Source: Grifola frondosa (lineage: Eukaryota > Basidiomycota > Agaricomycetes > Polyporales > Grifolaceae). From it: 64,000 bases of DNA. Under the pieces are notes generated by a model. That model worked only from the letters and a program-made list of their open reading frames with translations. It was not told where the DNA came from and ran no database searches. Position numbers and translations under genes: made by a program. How positions within the stretch are numbered: the stretch's first letter is position 1; the number at the start of each line of letters is the position of its first letter. Positions 23,022 through 34,706 of this stretch are shown piece by piece. Where the stretch lies: the NCBI GenBank assembly GCA_001683735.1, contig LUGG01000001.1, forward strand, positions 372,001 to 436,000. The letters run 5' to 3'.

Positions 23022-25003
23022 ATGCCTTCTTCCACCATGACCCGTCTCCTTACGTTGTGCTTCGTGTATGCCGCTCCCGCGGTCTACGCCTTTACGCCAC
23101 CTGCGACGGTGAACATTCCGCTGCTGTTCGATAGTTCCGGGCGGTATGTCATTCCCGTGGGGATGGTGAGATTCCATTCAGGTTTTCGGCATCAGCAGGA
23201 TCTGTCAACTCATTTAGCCATCCAGGTCGTCTGGCGCCGACGTGCAGCACTTCAATTTCACGCTGTCGACAAGCACCCTAACCTCCGTTGCTGGTACAGG
23301 CTGTACCACTTGCAACAATGCTAGTTGTGGGTCATTTTGCTTTATCTCGTCAAATGTCTCCTCACGCTATTCCGTCGTCGTGCTCGTGACAACAGGTACA
23401 ATGCCGCCGCATCCTCTACTGCACGTAACTTGACTAGCCAGGATGGCGTTAGCATCCTCGGTAGTTCCATCAATGGTTCCGTGATCAAGGAGGACTGCAC
23501 AATGGCTACCTCGAATGGTTCTTCATGGCCCTACCCAAACCAGACAAGTCAGTGATTTCTTTCTTACTTTCTAGCCTAATTCACAAGAACATTTCAACCT
23601 GTTTGATCCTCAATAGTTGTTGTCGCAAACGACCAAGGAATAGGCACCCTGTTTGGTAATGGTGTTTCCGGTATGGTTGGTCTCGGTACGAATAAAAATA
23701 TCCAGACTCCTTCAAGCGGATCTTACTCTGCGGGCTTCAATGACACCATCTTCGGTGGGTGGCTGAATCGCAACCCCGGCGCAACCAACTTTTCCTACGG
23801 CATGGACATTCATCCCCCAGCGATAATTCCGAGTGCTTCATCTTCAGGGCTTGCTTCCAACGTGAATCTTGGATCCGGCGGCGGCACGCTGCACTGGCTC
23901 CAGCCGGACAATTCCGCCTATGTGAACGACCAAGTCGTCTGGCGCAGCGTAGAGAGCAGTGCAGCGAGCAGTTCTGACAGCCAGCAGGCAGACTGGCAGG
24001 TCATGCTCGACGGATGGTCAGCCAAGATTGGCAGCAGCAGCGCGGGGAACTCGGCGTCAATGCTGACGAACGTGGACCCGTTCTACCCCGATATCTACAT
24101 GCCTCTCTCGCAGGCGCAGCAGATCCGTGCGTGCTTTCTCCGGTGCCCATGTTGCCCGATTGCATGCTGAATTTGAATTACACAGACGATGCCATCACGG
24201 GTGCTGTGCTGCAGAGTTCGCTGTCCACGATCCCCGGGCAGTCGCAGGCGTGGACGGTGCCTTGCAACACTCAAATCAGCTTCACCGTCAATATCGGCTC
24301 GCAGTCGTTCACGGTCGACCAGTCAATCCTTGTGGTCCCCCAAAGTGACGGCACGTGCGTGAGCGTCATCGAGGCGTGGACCAGCACCAACAACACCCAG
24401 TACATCCTCGGCGCCCGCTTCATCAGCCAGCTGTACCTGTAAGTCTCCGTTCATTTCTGCCACCGTCCAAGGCTCACCTTCCCCAGGGTCTTCAACATTC
24501 CGCGCGACGGCACGGACCAGATCGGCTTTGCGCCGCGCACGCAGTCCAAGTCGCGCGACATCGGCGCGATCGTAGGAGGCACCGTCGGCGGCGTTGCAGG
24601 CGTGGTTGCGCTCGGGCTGCTCGCATTCTACCTTATCCGTCGCCGGCAGGACAACTCGTTCTTCAAGCGCGCAGCTTACTTCGAGGAGGAGGCCAAGGTC
24701 GCGCGCACCGTCGAGCCGTATGTCGTCGGACAAGGGCCGCCTACTCCCGCACAGGCGTCTCATCTCGCGTTTGGCTCCCCGCCCATGTCACCCTCCGCGC
24801 CCTTGCTCGGGCAGCTCGATACCGGCGCCGCGGTCGCACCGCCCTCATATGAGGAGGCGTCGGAGAGTGGCGCCCGCTCGCCGACGTTACCGCGCGACTC
24901 CAAGTCGGGGTATCTGCGCCGGCAGACGCTCATGAGCACTGCGGGCAGCCCTTCTGCGACCCCAAATGATACCAGCGAGTTCTCGGGCTCCTCGGCCATT
25001 TGA
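23022..25003 (+). CDS. Membrane-anchored aspartic-protease-fold protein, catalytic motifs lost
   Basis: Predicted cell-surface protein with the pepsin (A1) fold. A signal peptide (MTRLLTLCFVYAAPAVYA) leads into FTPPATVNIPLLFDSSGRY. The region where active enzymes carry the first DTG reads FNFTLSTSTLTSVAGTGC. FGNGVSGMVGLG matches the conserved F-D-G-I-L-G-L-G loop. Where the second DTGT should be, the sequence reads LTNVDPFYPDIYMP, so the aspartate may remain but the Thr-Gly does not. A C-terminal single helix (VGGVAGVVALGLLAFYLIRR) and a Ser/Pro-rich cytoplasmic tail ending SEFSGSSAI follow. Exons (approximate): 23022-23165, 23226-23396, 23397-23550, 23619-24125, 24182-24438 and 24488-25003; the 23396/23397 boundary is uncertain. 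A one-base break near 23236 separates the first two exons. Family assignment and loss of activity are by eye; a paralogue lies at 49500-51449. Confidence 0.75.
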
Positions 25004-25397
25004 GGGCGGGTTCGGTGCTCGTGCTATCATAGAGTCAGCAAGTAATGTCACATCTTTTTAATGGTCGCTCGAAATGGTTTCTGTGCATTCTCTGTAGAAT
25101 AGGTGGCCATGCTCCGCAGTATGTGCGGAGCGTCTGTTGTTATATAGTTATCAGTGTACAGCATATATCTCCCCCTTTTCGGTTTTCTCGGACTGTGCTG
25201 CAGGCGATAACTTAGCATCGTTCGGACATGCACATATCTGTTGAGATAGTCGGTACAACATTTATGGTATAATCCACCAACAAAGATCATCATTCGAAAG
25301 CGAGAGTACACGGGAATGAAAGACGAAGACAGCGTCCGAACTTGGAGCGAACACAGAGGACGAACGGACGGAGAGAAGAGCAAACATGACAATATCA
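25004..25397. other. Intergenic space between convergent genes
   Basis: 3' flanks of the aspartic-protease-like gene (plus strand) and the ADAM gene (minus strand). No element recognised. Confidence 0.5.
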
Positions 25398-28300
25398 TCA
25401 TCCCAGTGCAGGAGGCCCGTTATACAGCGACTCGTCCACCAGTGGGAGCGGCTGTTCCGGACGGGCTCGACGGGAAACTGGGGGGCGTAGTGGCTCCCGC
25501 TCTTCGACGCGCGGTGGTTAGAGCCGCCGCTCCGGCCGGTCCGCCCCGCAGTTGGTGTCGAGTGGCCCCTAGAATGCGTTGCGGCGTAGCCTCCCTGCGA
25601 TTGAGGAGGAACACTGCGGTCAAGTTAGCACATGGTGCATAGCGTATGGCACGCAGAGTCGCGGAGACGCACTTTGCTAGACTGACGACGGGATTGGCCT
25701 GGCGGACTGCACACATCGCGGCACTGTTGAAGCCTGTCGGCTGTCCGTCGCCATTGGGCCAGCTCGGGATCCTTTGCTCCTGGCTCTGGCCAAAGCTGGC
25801 TCGACGGCACGCGCTGCAGCCCTCCGCCTAGACCTGGAAGGCCTGCACAGACCTAGGACAACAAGTCAAAACTGCCTCATGGATGTAAATTTACCGACAC
25901 AAGCTTGCTTACAGGTTACTAATAGTAGATGAGCAGCAGGATGACCACTCCCGCCACGATCGTGACCGGGATGGAGATTTGGAGATTGTCAGCGTACCAG
26001 GCCTGCAGCGAGGTCAGCGAACCGGACGAGCGCAGTGAAGCGCGCGGTTGTTACCTTGATCGTGGCGAGTACGCTACCAGCCTTACAGCTGCCTGAATAA
26101 CACGTCCCTCCATAGCCTGAAAGACAATGTCGCGTCACTTGCAGTCCCGCGGGGAGCAGCGCGAGAGACCACTTACCACACGGGGAGCCATCGATCAGCG
26201 TCGACTGCAGCACCACACACTGGTTGGAGTTGCTCGGATCCTGGCACGAAACCTGGCAAGACTTATCGTTCGTGTTTCACAGGCCTTCTGCAGATTCATG
26301 GACGCGCCAACGAGCTGGCATTGAGCTGGAGGACCGTTAGCTGTGCGTCGGGAGGCCGAAATGGAGGAGACTCACCGTCCAAGGACGTGCACGTTCCGCT
26401 GGCGCAGGCCAGACCATTCGAGCCGCAACTGCGGCCTTCAAACAGGGCAGGTCATCAGTCCCACTCCGATATTCGCGCGGGGAGTGCTTACCGTTCGGTA
26501 CGATGACGTCCGCAGGGCACGCAGACGAGTTCCCCGTACACACCTCCGCGATGTCACAGCTCGCGTCCTTCGATGGGCGACACACCTGCGTCGCGAGCGC
26601 GAAGCTGCACTGCGCGGTGCAGCATGGGCTGCTGTCCGGGTCGCACACTGCGTTCCCGAGGAACTTGCACGTCGACACGTCGCAGCACGTCGAGTTCGAG
26701 CCCAGGCCCGGGTCGCAGTCCTCTCCGGCTTCAACGATCCCGTTGCCGCACATTTGCAGCGTGATCGTCTCCCGCGCCGCGCTCGCGTCGGCAAGGCAGG
26801 AGGTGTGGTCGATCGCCGGTGCTACCTTGCATGAGCGAGCCTGGCGCAGAAGTCTGTAAGGCGATGAAGGTAGCTAAAAATAGATTGGTGCGCACAGATG
26901 TTGCCCAAGCTGCACGGCGAGAAGTTCATCTCACCGGACTCTGCGACTGGACTCATGATGTACTTCGAATTTGCGTCGCATGAACTCAAGGAGAGCGGGC
27001 AGCATTGGCTGTCGTCGGAAGCACAGCCGTCCGTACACTGATTGCGAGAACTGTCAGCACACATGGCGCTTGTGCGCGAACACGATACTTACGTCGTGCT
27101 GTGGTAATATCAGTCGCTTGGCTGCAGAAGCGATAGAGCGAAACTTACAATAGCACCGAAATTATGTCCGATCTCGTGCGACACCACTAGCCACTCCGTC
27201 CGTCCTGCAGTCGATACAGCCGTGCCCGACACGATGGCTGGCGCGCTCGCGGACGCGATGATTGGTCGCATCTACTCAAGTTCCCAACAGTAGCTCACCA
27301 AAACAGGAATGACAGAGCTCACAGTGTAGCAAGCCAAGCGATTCCGACCTCAGCCCAGTCGGACATCCGCTCATCAGGTGCCACAGCCCCGCACCGTCGT
27401 TGCCCTTCTGCCCTCTCCACCCGGAGAATATGGACAGACGATCTTAAGTGTGACGTTAGTGGAACACGCGAGGTTCCATGGGGCAGTCGAGTCAGCCGTA
27501 CTAGGGCAGCTAAGGAAGAACGGTCAGGTATTGCGATGAATCTGATATAAAAAGTCTAACGTAGGATCATGAACTTGGAGCTCGACAATGCCAAGGCTGA
27601 CGTTGAACGTAGACTAAAACCAGATTGAGTCGACCCGGCGCAATAGCTTATAAGCGGAATTACCTTATACAGTGCACCCGCCGTGTTCAGGTTGTTGATA
27701 ATCTGCTGCGTCGCGTTGTCCTGCGAACCGTACTGGGTTGTATACTCACAGTCCGCTGCTACGCCTATATACAGGATTTTCTGCGTGGATGGACAACCGG
27801 CAGACTGCCCGATGTAGTCCTGGAAGCTGCAATGTACTATGAGAGGCGATCACGAAGAAGAATGCATATTATTCGCACTTTGAGCCCATTCCGCCACCAG
27901 CAACATCGTCGCGTTTTGCAAGCGTACTGTTGTCAAACAGACCAAATGGGTCGTACCAGGGAGTGGTAGGCGGGACTACGGGCTTGCGCAGCGCTGTGTT
28001 CCGGTGTTCCGTGTTAAATGTTAGTCGGTCGTGTCCGCACGTCTGCGGGGTGGGTGCATCCGAACTGACATCCAGACCACCAGACAACGCGGCAGAATAT
28101 TCGTGCGTGGTCATCACGTCCGAGTCGCGCCATATGAACCAGGAGGGAATCAGGATCATCGTCGGCAAGCGCGATATGCGGGTCAAGGTGATGCTTGTTA
28201 CGAGCGTAATTATCCTTCGTCATGACATGATGAATTACGCCGTTCACCGAAAAAGCGCCCTCGAACACGGGCGCTATGCCTGCCGCAGCGTCGCCCTGAT

Positions 28301-28882
28301 GATGGACCATAATCCTTGCCCACCCCAACTCTGACTTACCGGAGGGACGTGGTAGGACACCTGCCGCATCCTCGCGCAATCTGCCTGAGGAGGAGTCGGC
28401 GGGGATCACCTCACCCCAATAAGCCTTGACAGACTCTCTGAGAAGCGGTGTGGTGTGGGATAGCACCGTGTGCCCGTCTGCTGAGGTCTTGTAGTAATTG
28501 ATGCGAGCTGCCGGGTGAACGAGGTGCTCGTTGGGGCGGAGATGAAGGTAGAAGGTCTCGTCAAAAGCGGAGAGTTTGAGTCTGAAGGAATCAGAGTGTC
28601 GAAGGATGGGTGAATCGACGGGAACGAGCGTTTCCCATATGATCCCGAGAGAGACCTCTGCCGCGGAAGAATTTCGATGGCAAGCGTAGATGGATGCGCA
28701 ACTCGTTTCAGAGGTTTTGGTGGTGCACTCGAAGCTTCGCAAGGAAGGGGTAGCAGGATGCGCCGTGGTCAATAGGAGCGCACACGAGGAAGCACACATG
28801 GAATCTCACCAGTTACCAAATGAAAGCCAGTCTGAAAGAAGAGCGTAATGACCAGCAACAATACATGACTGTTGGGAAACAT
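25398..28882 (-). CDS. Fungal ADAM-type zinc metalloprotease with disintegrin domain
   Basis: Membrane-anchored metalloprotease of the M12B/adamalysin family. In order: a signal peptide ([16 protein letters not shown]); a prodomain ([20 protein letters not shown] ... [13 protein letters not shown]); a Kex2-like site (STLAKR) before the catalytic domain ([14 protein letters not shown]); and the zinc site [13 protein letters not shown], whose third histidine comes from a 6-nt microexon at 27093-27098. A Met-turn (KYIMSPV) follows, then the disintegrin domain ([16 protein letters not shown] ... [17 protein letters not shown]), a Cys-rich part ([14 protein letters not shown]), a transmembrane helix ([19 protein letters not shown]) and a Ser/Gly-rich tail ending [14 protein letters not shown]. 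About ten exons. Apparent one-base losses occur near 28620 (prodomain), 27360 (catalytic domain) and 25450 (tail). How the helix joins the tail is unclear, because a TAG follows IYY directly. Confidence 0.85.
27093..27098 (-). other. 6-nt microexon (His-Asp) of the ADAM protease
   Basis: On the minus strand CACGAC lies between an ACCACAG acceptor and a GTAAGT donor. The flanking introns are 50 bp (27148-27099) and 55 bp (27092-27038). It turns [10 protein letters not shown] + C into [13 protein letters not shown], supplying the third zinc-binding histidine and the invariant aspartate of the family. Confidence 0.85.
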
Positions 28883-29518
28883 GGAATAAAAAGGCAAACA
28901 CCTCTGGAGAGGTGGTGGTGGTATGATAGAAAGCCAAGTAACCTGGGACGCCAAGTCCGACCTGCGGGGTTCCCGACGGCTGAGTTCCCAAATACCCAAA
29001 AGAAAGAAAAAGGGAACGGAGAGAGCAACGAGCTAGAGAACAGCGAGCTAGAGAACAGCGAGCTGAGGAATAGAACACGAAATCCGCTCTGGCTGCTCGC
29101 AGCTACTGCTACTACAGTTGGTTGCTCTCTTCACGACAACCGACCTGCACAGCCGGCTTCTTGCATCTAAATTTGGGCAATTTACATAATTACCCCCCGT
29201 CGATCGCATAACGGTGGCTTCAACTTTTCCTCTGCGCAAGTCATGCACACTGTGGCACACGGCGTACATAGACACCAAAAAAATGAAGTACAATGTCGGC
29301 AGTATTATTTTACAAGTCTGCGCAAGTAGAACAACAATGCAGTCTGTCAGGCCAACACAATCAGTGTTACGAACGACGACCCGAGCAGTGTGGCAACATC
29401 AATTCTTGATTTTCACAGCATCAGTCGGCTTGCTGATGCCGTAGTAGTACCTGGTACGACCTATTCCCATGAACCAAGCGAGTCTGGTGCAAAGGAGAAC
29501 TATAAGCAATCAAAGCCT
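28883..29518. other. Intergenic region with a short tandem repeat
   Basis: Upstream of the ADAM gene and downstream of the DUF7704-like gene. It holds a 15-bp tandem repeat at 29029-29064; nothing else is recognisable. Confidence 0.45.
29029..29064 (+). repeat. 15-bp tandem repeat, about 2.4 copies
   Basis: The unit CGAGCTAGAGAACAG occurs at 29029-29043 and 29044-29058, with a partial third copy to 29064. It lies in non-coding sequence about 150 bp upstream of the ADAM start. Confidence 0.75.
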
Positions 29519-30214
29519 CTAAACAATGGACCGGCGGGCACAGCACCTAACGCTCAGAAGGAAAGTCGTGAAGGTGATATTTCCATGGGTGACGGGGTTC
29601 CAGCTCATTGGATTGTACCGGAGCTCCTCGGGCAAGCCAAAAAATGTAGCAAGAATGCTGCGCGACCTGCGTTAGAAAGGTATTCCTTGCACAGGACCGT
29701 ACACATACTGGGTGACCTAAAGAGCACAATGAATACGAGCCAAAAAGCGACAGATGCATACTCACATCTGCTAGAGCCAACGCGGTAAGGCTTGCACCTA
29801 GAATTCGCTCTTGGGCAACAGGATTGTTCGGCAGCGCATCTCGGACAGCGCGGAATACCAAAGATGAGAGCAGCCCCAGCAAGAAATAACCTGGAAGGTG
29901 TACAACGTGAGCCGAAAAGCAAGGCCACTCATAGTCCAAACGACGCTTGCAATTTCCAAGTTGCCAGACGGTCATGACAGTTCGGGGATCCGCCAATCCA
30001 GCAGTGGGGATCGGCGTGGAGTCAGGAATCTGCTGGTGGTGAAACCATGCAGCCCCGGGAAACCACCAGATCATAATCGAAGGAGATATCGTAGACACTG
30101 AGGATACACCTCTTTGATGAGCAGATTTGCACCAGAAAACACGATAAAGCTAACATGGCTCAATGTGCAGGAAAAGGAGCCGGTAGAATCCAGGTAGCGG
30201 GGGAAGGCTTTCAT
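29519..30214 (-). CDS. Small multi-pass membrane protein, DUF7704-like
   Basis: Five exons give a protein of about 150-160 residues with four hydrophobic segments, resembling the fungal DUF7704 group of unknown function. Readable parts are FYRLLFLHIEP, SIMIWWFPGAAWFHH, GLADPRTVMTVWQLGNC, YFLLGLLSSLVFRAVRDALP, ERILGASLTALALAD and NPMSWNPVTHGNITFTTFLL. The ATG at 30214 is in frame only if one base is added in the G run 30199-30203 (giving MKAFPPLPGFYR). The third exon is reached through a GC-AG intron (29950-29891, donor GCAAGC), which gives GNCYFLLG exactly. Nothing in the sequence points to a specific function. Confidence 0.65.
29891..29950 (-). other. GC-AG intron in the DUF7704-like gene
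   Basis: A 60-bp intron with donor GCAAGC and a CCAG acceptor. No GT donor in the region restores ...LGNC|YFLLG, while the GC donor does so exactly. The strong GCAAG context is typical of functional GC donors. Confidence 0.7.
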
Positions 30215-30377
30215 TGTAATAAAAAATTCGGTAGCTAGTCAAATATCAGTAGATGGGCTGGTCTGCACAGTCAAGACTGTCAAGTGTCGTGGATGCGGTT
30301 GAAGAAGGGCTGAAGCGCGTCACGTCGACGCGTGCGCAGTATGTACAACGCTCCCAGGCCTTGTGCTATCTTGTCCA

Positions 30378-32372
30378 ATGAATAACTTCTCGCTCTCACC
30401 AGGGACCCACGTCTTAGGCATAGACAGCCCAGGATCTTCTGTCTTTGACCTGCCTACGCAGCCCGAACGTGCGCATCCTGGCAGGAGTCCTCCAGTTCTC
30501 CGCGCTCAGGCCGGGACCCACACTGAACTATCGGCCCGGGACAACACACCGGGCACATCACCCACATTCCTCGTCATTTCTGGCGGGACGGGCTGCAACT
30601 CGATATGCGCTGCCTTCGGGAACGCGTGCTACGTGCTGCCGGTATCGGACGACGGGGGGTCGTCCAGTGAAATAATACGCGTTGTCGGAGGTCCTTCGAT
30701 CGGTGAGCGCGTCGCGGTTATGAGGTGTCTTGGGTGAATCGAACAGTTGCTGTAGGTGATATACGGTCAAGGCTTGTACGGCTGATACCCCCATCACCGC
30801 CGTCCTCGCCGTTGAATTCTATCCGCAATCTCCTTGCGTATCGACTGCCTGCTGACGTTTCCGAGCGGGAAGCCGAGATGAATGGAGAGACATCGTCGAG
30901 GGAAGAAGTACACTCTGGGCAGGGATCCCAAACGACAGAAAGGAAATGATCCGAGGTATGATATGCAACGCAGTGGTAAATTTCGCCACCAACTACGAAT
31001 GTAGGCTTCCTCGTATACTTCGAGTACGAGATTCTCAAGCGAGCGCACAAGAACTTTTCTTTTGTCAACGGAAGGTACCCAGGATACGGTGTTTTCGGCG
31101 CACACTTACTCAATTCATCAGTATAGCATTGGCAACTACTTCCTGTCCGCAGCGCAAGCATTCTTCAAGTCATTACCTTCCGCGATTTTCCTATTCTCGT
31201 CCATCACCAACAGCCAGGTGCATTTCGCCTTGAGCATCCGCCGTCATATCCAGCTTAATACCCCACCTTACAGGCAAACATTCTCCCGGTGATAGTGACG
31301 AACCACACCGTCACGATCGCCGCTGAACTAGTCAGGTCCTAGTCTCTTGCGCTGCCTCCATCACTCACATGCTGCTTTCCCTTCACAAGGAGAATGGTGA
31401 GCGGCTGGTCGGCCAGTGCGAAATATCCCATCCCGTGCCGCACATCAGCATCACTGGCACCGCACCATCGGAACCGACATCGCCAGTGGACGACATGGAC
31501 GGGATGGTATCGCAGGGACGGAACATCCTCTTCCAACCGGAGGCCAAGGGCGAATATAAGCCCCTCGATGCGCGGATATCGAGTGAGTAGATTGGCTGAC
31601 GTGGGGTGCTGTCTGAATAAATGCGGTAGGACTATATTATATCAACGCCTATGGTCATGAAATTCATCCTTCTCCTAATCCGGATTACCTTGCAAATCTC
31701 TCGCTCTGTGATATACTTGTATATTCGTGTGGCTCGCTATGGACAAGGTAAAAATGTATCTCACGATCACTGCAGGTTCGATCATCTGACGTTTTGCATA
31801 ATTCGCTCCAGCATTATAACCTGCCTAGCTCTGAAAGGCGTTGCGAGTGGCATTGCACGGTCACGCTCTCTTCGCGCGAAAGTGCTTCTCCGTAAGTATT
31901 TGCAGGTTGTGTCTCTCCAGAGTGTCTGACTGGGTGTGTAGTGAATTCAACAAATGACAGAGAGACAGATGGTTATACGGCGATAGATTACATAAAGTGA
32001 GTTACACTCATCCTCAACGCATATAACGTCTACAGCATGTGCAGGACGATTGCACGCACTCTGAATGCACCGTATCACCCGCAACCCTACGGAGGCCTGA
32101 GCGAAGCCGACACACTGTATCCTATTTCCGCGTTCTGTCACGCACCTCATCTATCTGAAGGACACGACGGTCCAAGTAGACGTAGCTGCAGTCACTGTGA
32201 GAGCAATTGTCCTCTTCAGATCTCCCTACCTGATGACTTCTTGTGCTTGCAGGCGTTGGGTGTGATGTGCCTTCAGACGAACGGCTGCGTGAACGAGCGT
32301 ACCGGTCTGCCCGAATACGATGCCTCATCTATTCGTCACGCTATGCAGATTATTTTGAAGATGGAGGAATGA
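30378..32372 (+). CDS. CofD/YvcK-like protein (UPF0052 family)
   Basis: Member of the CofD superfamily, whose bacterial relatives are 2-phospho-L-lactate transferase (F420 synthesis) and YvcK (UDP-sugar binding, cell-wall regulation). The fungal function is unknown. Motifs in order: FLVISGGTGCNSI (Rossmann-like loop), LPVSDDGGSSSEI (family signature), NSIRNLLAYRLP, KNFSFVNGSIGNYFLSAAQ, ILPVIVTNHTVTIAAEL, YYINAYGHEIHPSPNPDYL, ILVYSCGSLWTS, CLALKGVASGIARSRSLRAK and ETDGYTAIDYIK. About ten exons with short canonical introns; the stop TGA is at 32370-32372. The chosen ATG at 30378 opens a disordered leader. Frame breaks at 30880/30881 (one base restores EWRDIVEGRS) and near 32138 (restores VTHLIYLKDTT). 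No F420 genes are nearby. Confidence 0.8.
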
Positions 32373-32912
32373 TTCAGACCCTCCCAAGTCCCTGAAGCAC
32401 CTGTCCGCAACCACCCGCTACTTCTCTGCATTCTCTGCGTTCTCAGGTTCTTGTTGGTTGTTGTCTGTTTATTACCTGCTGGAGTACCATATTTATTGCA
32501 CACAACTTCCCAACGTCGTCTCCCCACTCTCGTTGAAGTCCCTATGATCGGTCCTAGATGCAGGGAAGGACGGAAATGAAGCCCTACCATCTGTGTATAT
32601 TATCAGATTACTTGCACTGAATCATGGTGGATTCCAATAGCATATTCCAGAATTTCGGATGGAAAGCTTGAGGCTTATGCACATTGCAGATGTCGGTATC
32701 GACGCATACGGACATAATTGAATGAGCCAAAATTGTGCAACAGACTGGGCTGTACATGCAGAAATAGTACTGGTACATCATAAAGGAATAATGATACAGC
32801 AAAAAATGGCGCAGGAGCCGGGTACAAGGGTATCTTTCGTAGCAGGGGAACGGAGTCCTGACTCCAGATGCACGACAAGGCGGAAAATCTAAAGAAACTT
32901 GGAAGGTAGCAT
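32373..32912. other. Intergenic space between convergent genes
   Basis: 3' flanks of the CofD-like gene and of the Sel1-repeat gene. No coding or structured element recognised. Confidence 0.5.
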
Positions 32913-34368
32913 TCATTGGTACTTGTCCTTATAAATCCAAGCTAGCCCAATATCGCTAATACCTTGGGCGACCTGCCAGAATATCAGCACAGCCTGATCA
33001 CACGATAGAACAGCCGCTCACCGCTGCACGGTACCACTTGGCCGCCTCACGCTTGTCCTTCTTGCATCCCTTGCCATTGAGAAGACAGAATGCAAGCTCC
33101 TGTTGCGCGTCCGGATCGCCAAGACGCGCAGCGACGCGGAAGTAGTTCTGTAGACCGTCATTGTACGGACGAATAGTAAGCGTAACAGCACGCACCACGG
33201 CCATCTCCTTGTCCTTCTCGATGCCCCAGCCGCGGTAGAAGCTCTGCCCCACCTCGTATATTGCCATCACCAGCTCCGTCTGTAGCTTGTCAGCGACCTG
33301 TATCCGAGCGAGGGTCCGAAAGCAGACTCACCTTGACCGCACCCATGTCCACACCTTGTTTCCGCTTCTCCAGATCCGTCACTGCGGTCTCCGCCGCGCG
33401 ACGCAGCCACCGGAACCCCATCGCCTCGTCCTTCGCGCAGCCCCACCCGTGCCGTTGTGCGAGCCCCCACATCAACATGCCGACGCCGCACCCGCCGTGC
33501 AGCGTCGCGCTTTTCTCGAAGCACGCAGCGGACTCGGCAAGCCTGTTCTCGAGGTGGTGTTGGATGCCGAGCTGGAGGTAGTCTTCCGGCGTCGTCGGCG
33601 AGGCGTCCGGCGTGGGTGAGGGCGCAGGTGAGTGCGGATGTGAGTGTAGGTACGAGGGCGGGGGCTCATGCGGGACGGGAATCTCTGTGAGGGTGAGTGC
33701 GCGTGGGGAGAGGTTGCTGCAGGATGTGCAGCGATGCCGGTGGGGTTCGTGGGCGAGGGCAGCTGGTAGAAGGAATAGTCCGAGTACACGCTTTTTGGTG
33801 AGGGCGGCGCGTGGTAGGCGTTGCGCAGGAGCACCTCGCGTTTGCGCTCATCGGACCTGTCGACAGGTGGGGCCACCGGGCGGGAGAAGTTCACGTTGGG
33901 GACGCGGGAGCGCTCCCTGCCGGCTGATACAGGGGACTCCTCGGGGTCAGTGGAGACGACGACCATAGGAATGGCCGCATTGGGCGGGACTTCGGACGTG
34001 CGCCAGGACTCGTGGTAGCCGGCGGTGATGTCGTCGAGATCGTAGTTGGAAGAGCGGATGGATTCGCCTGTGGTTGTCACCGGACGAAATGTGCTCGCGT
34101 TCGATGGGCTGTACTGCGATTCTGTGTCCGCCGTCCTCCCATCCCAGGAAAGCGTACGCGTGCTGGCGCCGTCATAGCGAGAGGACTCCGCGGTGGATGT
34201 GCGGAACTGAGTGTGCAGCAGCGGCGAGTAGGGCACTTCTGCGATGGGAGAAGCGGAGGGCAGATTGAGGTTTGCAGGTTTGGTGTTCTTGACTCTGCGG
34301 GAAGATGTCCTGTGCATGAGAGTGCCGAGGGGAGAAGCGTCGTGAACGTTGGGGGCCGTATGCTGCAT
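32913..34368 (-). CDS. Sel1-repeat protein (SKT5/DSF2-like)
   Basis: The N-terminal two thirds are disordered and Ser/Thr/Pro-rich (ATG at 34368, MQHTAPNVHDASPLGTL). The C-terminal part has Sel1-like repeats: TPEDYLQLGIQHHLENRLAE, GVGMLMWGLAQRHGWGCAKD, AIYEVGQSFYRGWGIEKDKE, NYFRVAARLGDPDAQQELAF and LLNGKGCKKDKREAAKWYRA, ending ISDIGLAWIYKDKYQ. This order is seen in fungal relatives of Skt5 (chitin synthase activator) and Dsf2; sequence alone does not tell which. Three short introns lie near 33290, 33195 and 32990. A frame change near 33700 joins the disordered part to the repeats. Confidence 0.7.
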
Positions 34369-34706
34369 AACGAGGAGGACGGAGAAGAGAGGGAAGGAGG
34401 ACGCGGTGAGCTACATCTTCGTGGCCGTAGTTGTCGCCAAGCAGTTGCCGATAGATGGGCTCCTACCGAGTTCCTACTTCAGTTCCAACTTCCAACCAAC
34501 ATCTTAATCTGATAACATCTGGCAGGGCTTCCCTCGTGCTACATATAATTATTCATAGTGCTCTCCGTTATGTATCAAGACGAATCATGGCCCTTGTTAT
34601 TCACAGCGGCCCTGGTAGGCGATGACGCTAACTATGGTACTTGTTAACTCAAGGCAACGGTGCCACAAAGACGATAACAGGATGAGCAGTGTATTGCGCA
34701 ACAGGC
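34369..34706. other. Short intergenic region
   Basis: Upstream of the Sel1-repeat gene and downstream of the mL38 gene. Nothing recognised. Confidence 0.5.

Noticed and set aside
24355..24852. Arg/His-rich plus-strand frame of 165 codons
   Set aside because: It overlaps the clearly coding last exons of the aspartic-protease-like gene in another frame.
33821..34512. Plus-strand frames of 65-166 codons
   Set aside because: Antisense to the disordered N-terminal exon of the Sel1-repeat gene and its upstream flank; no features of their own.
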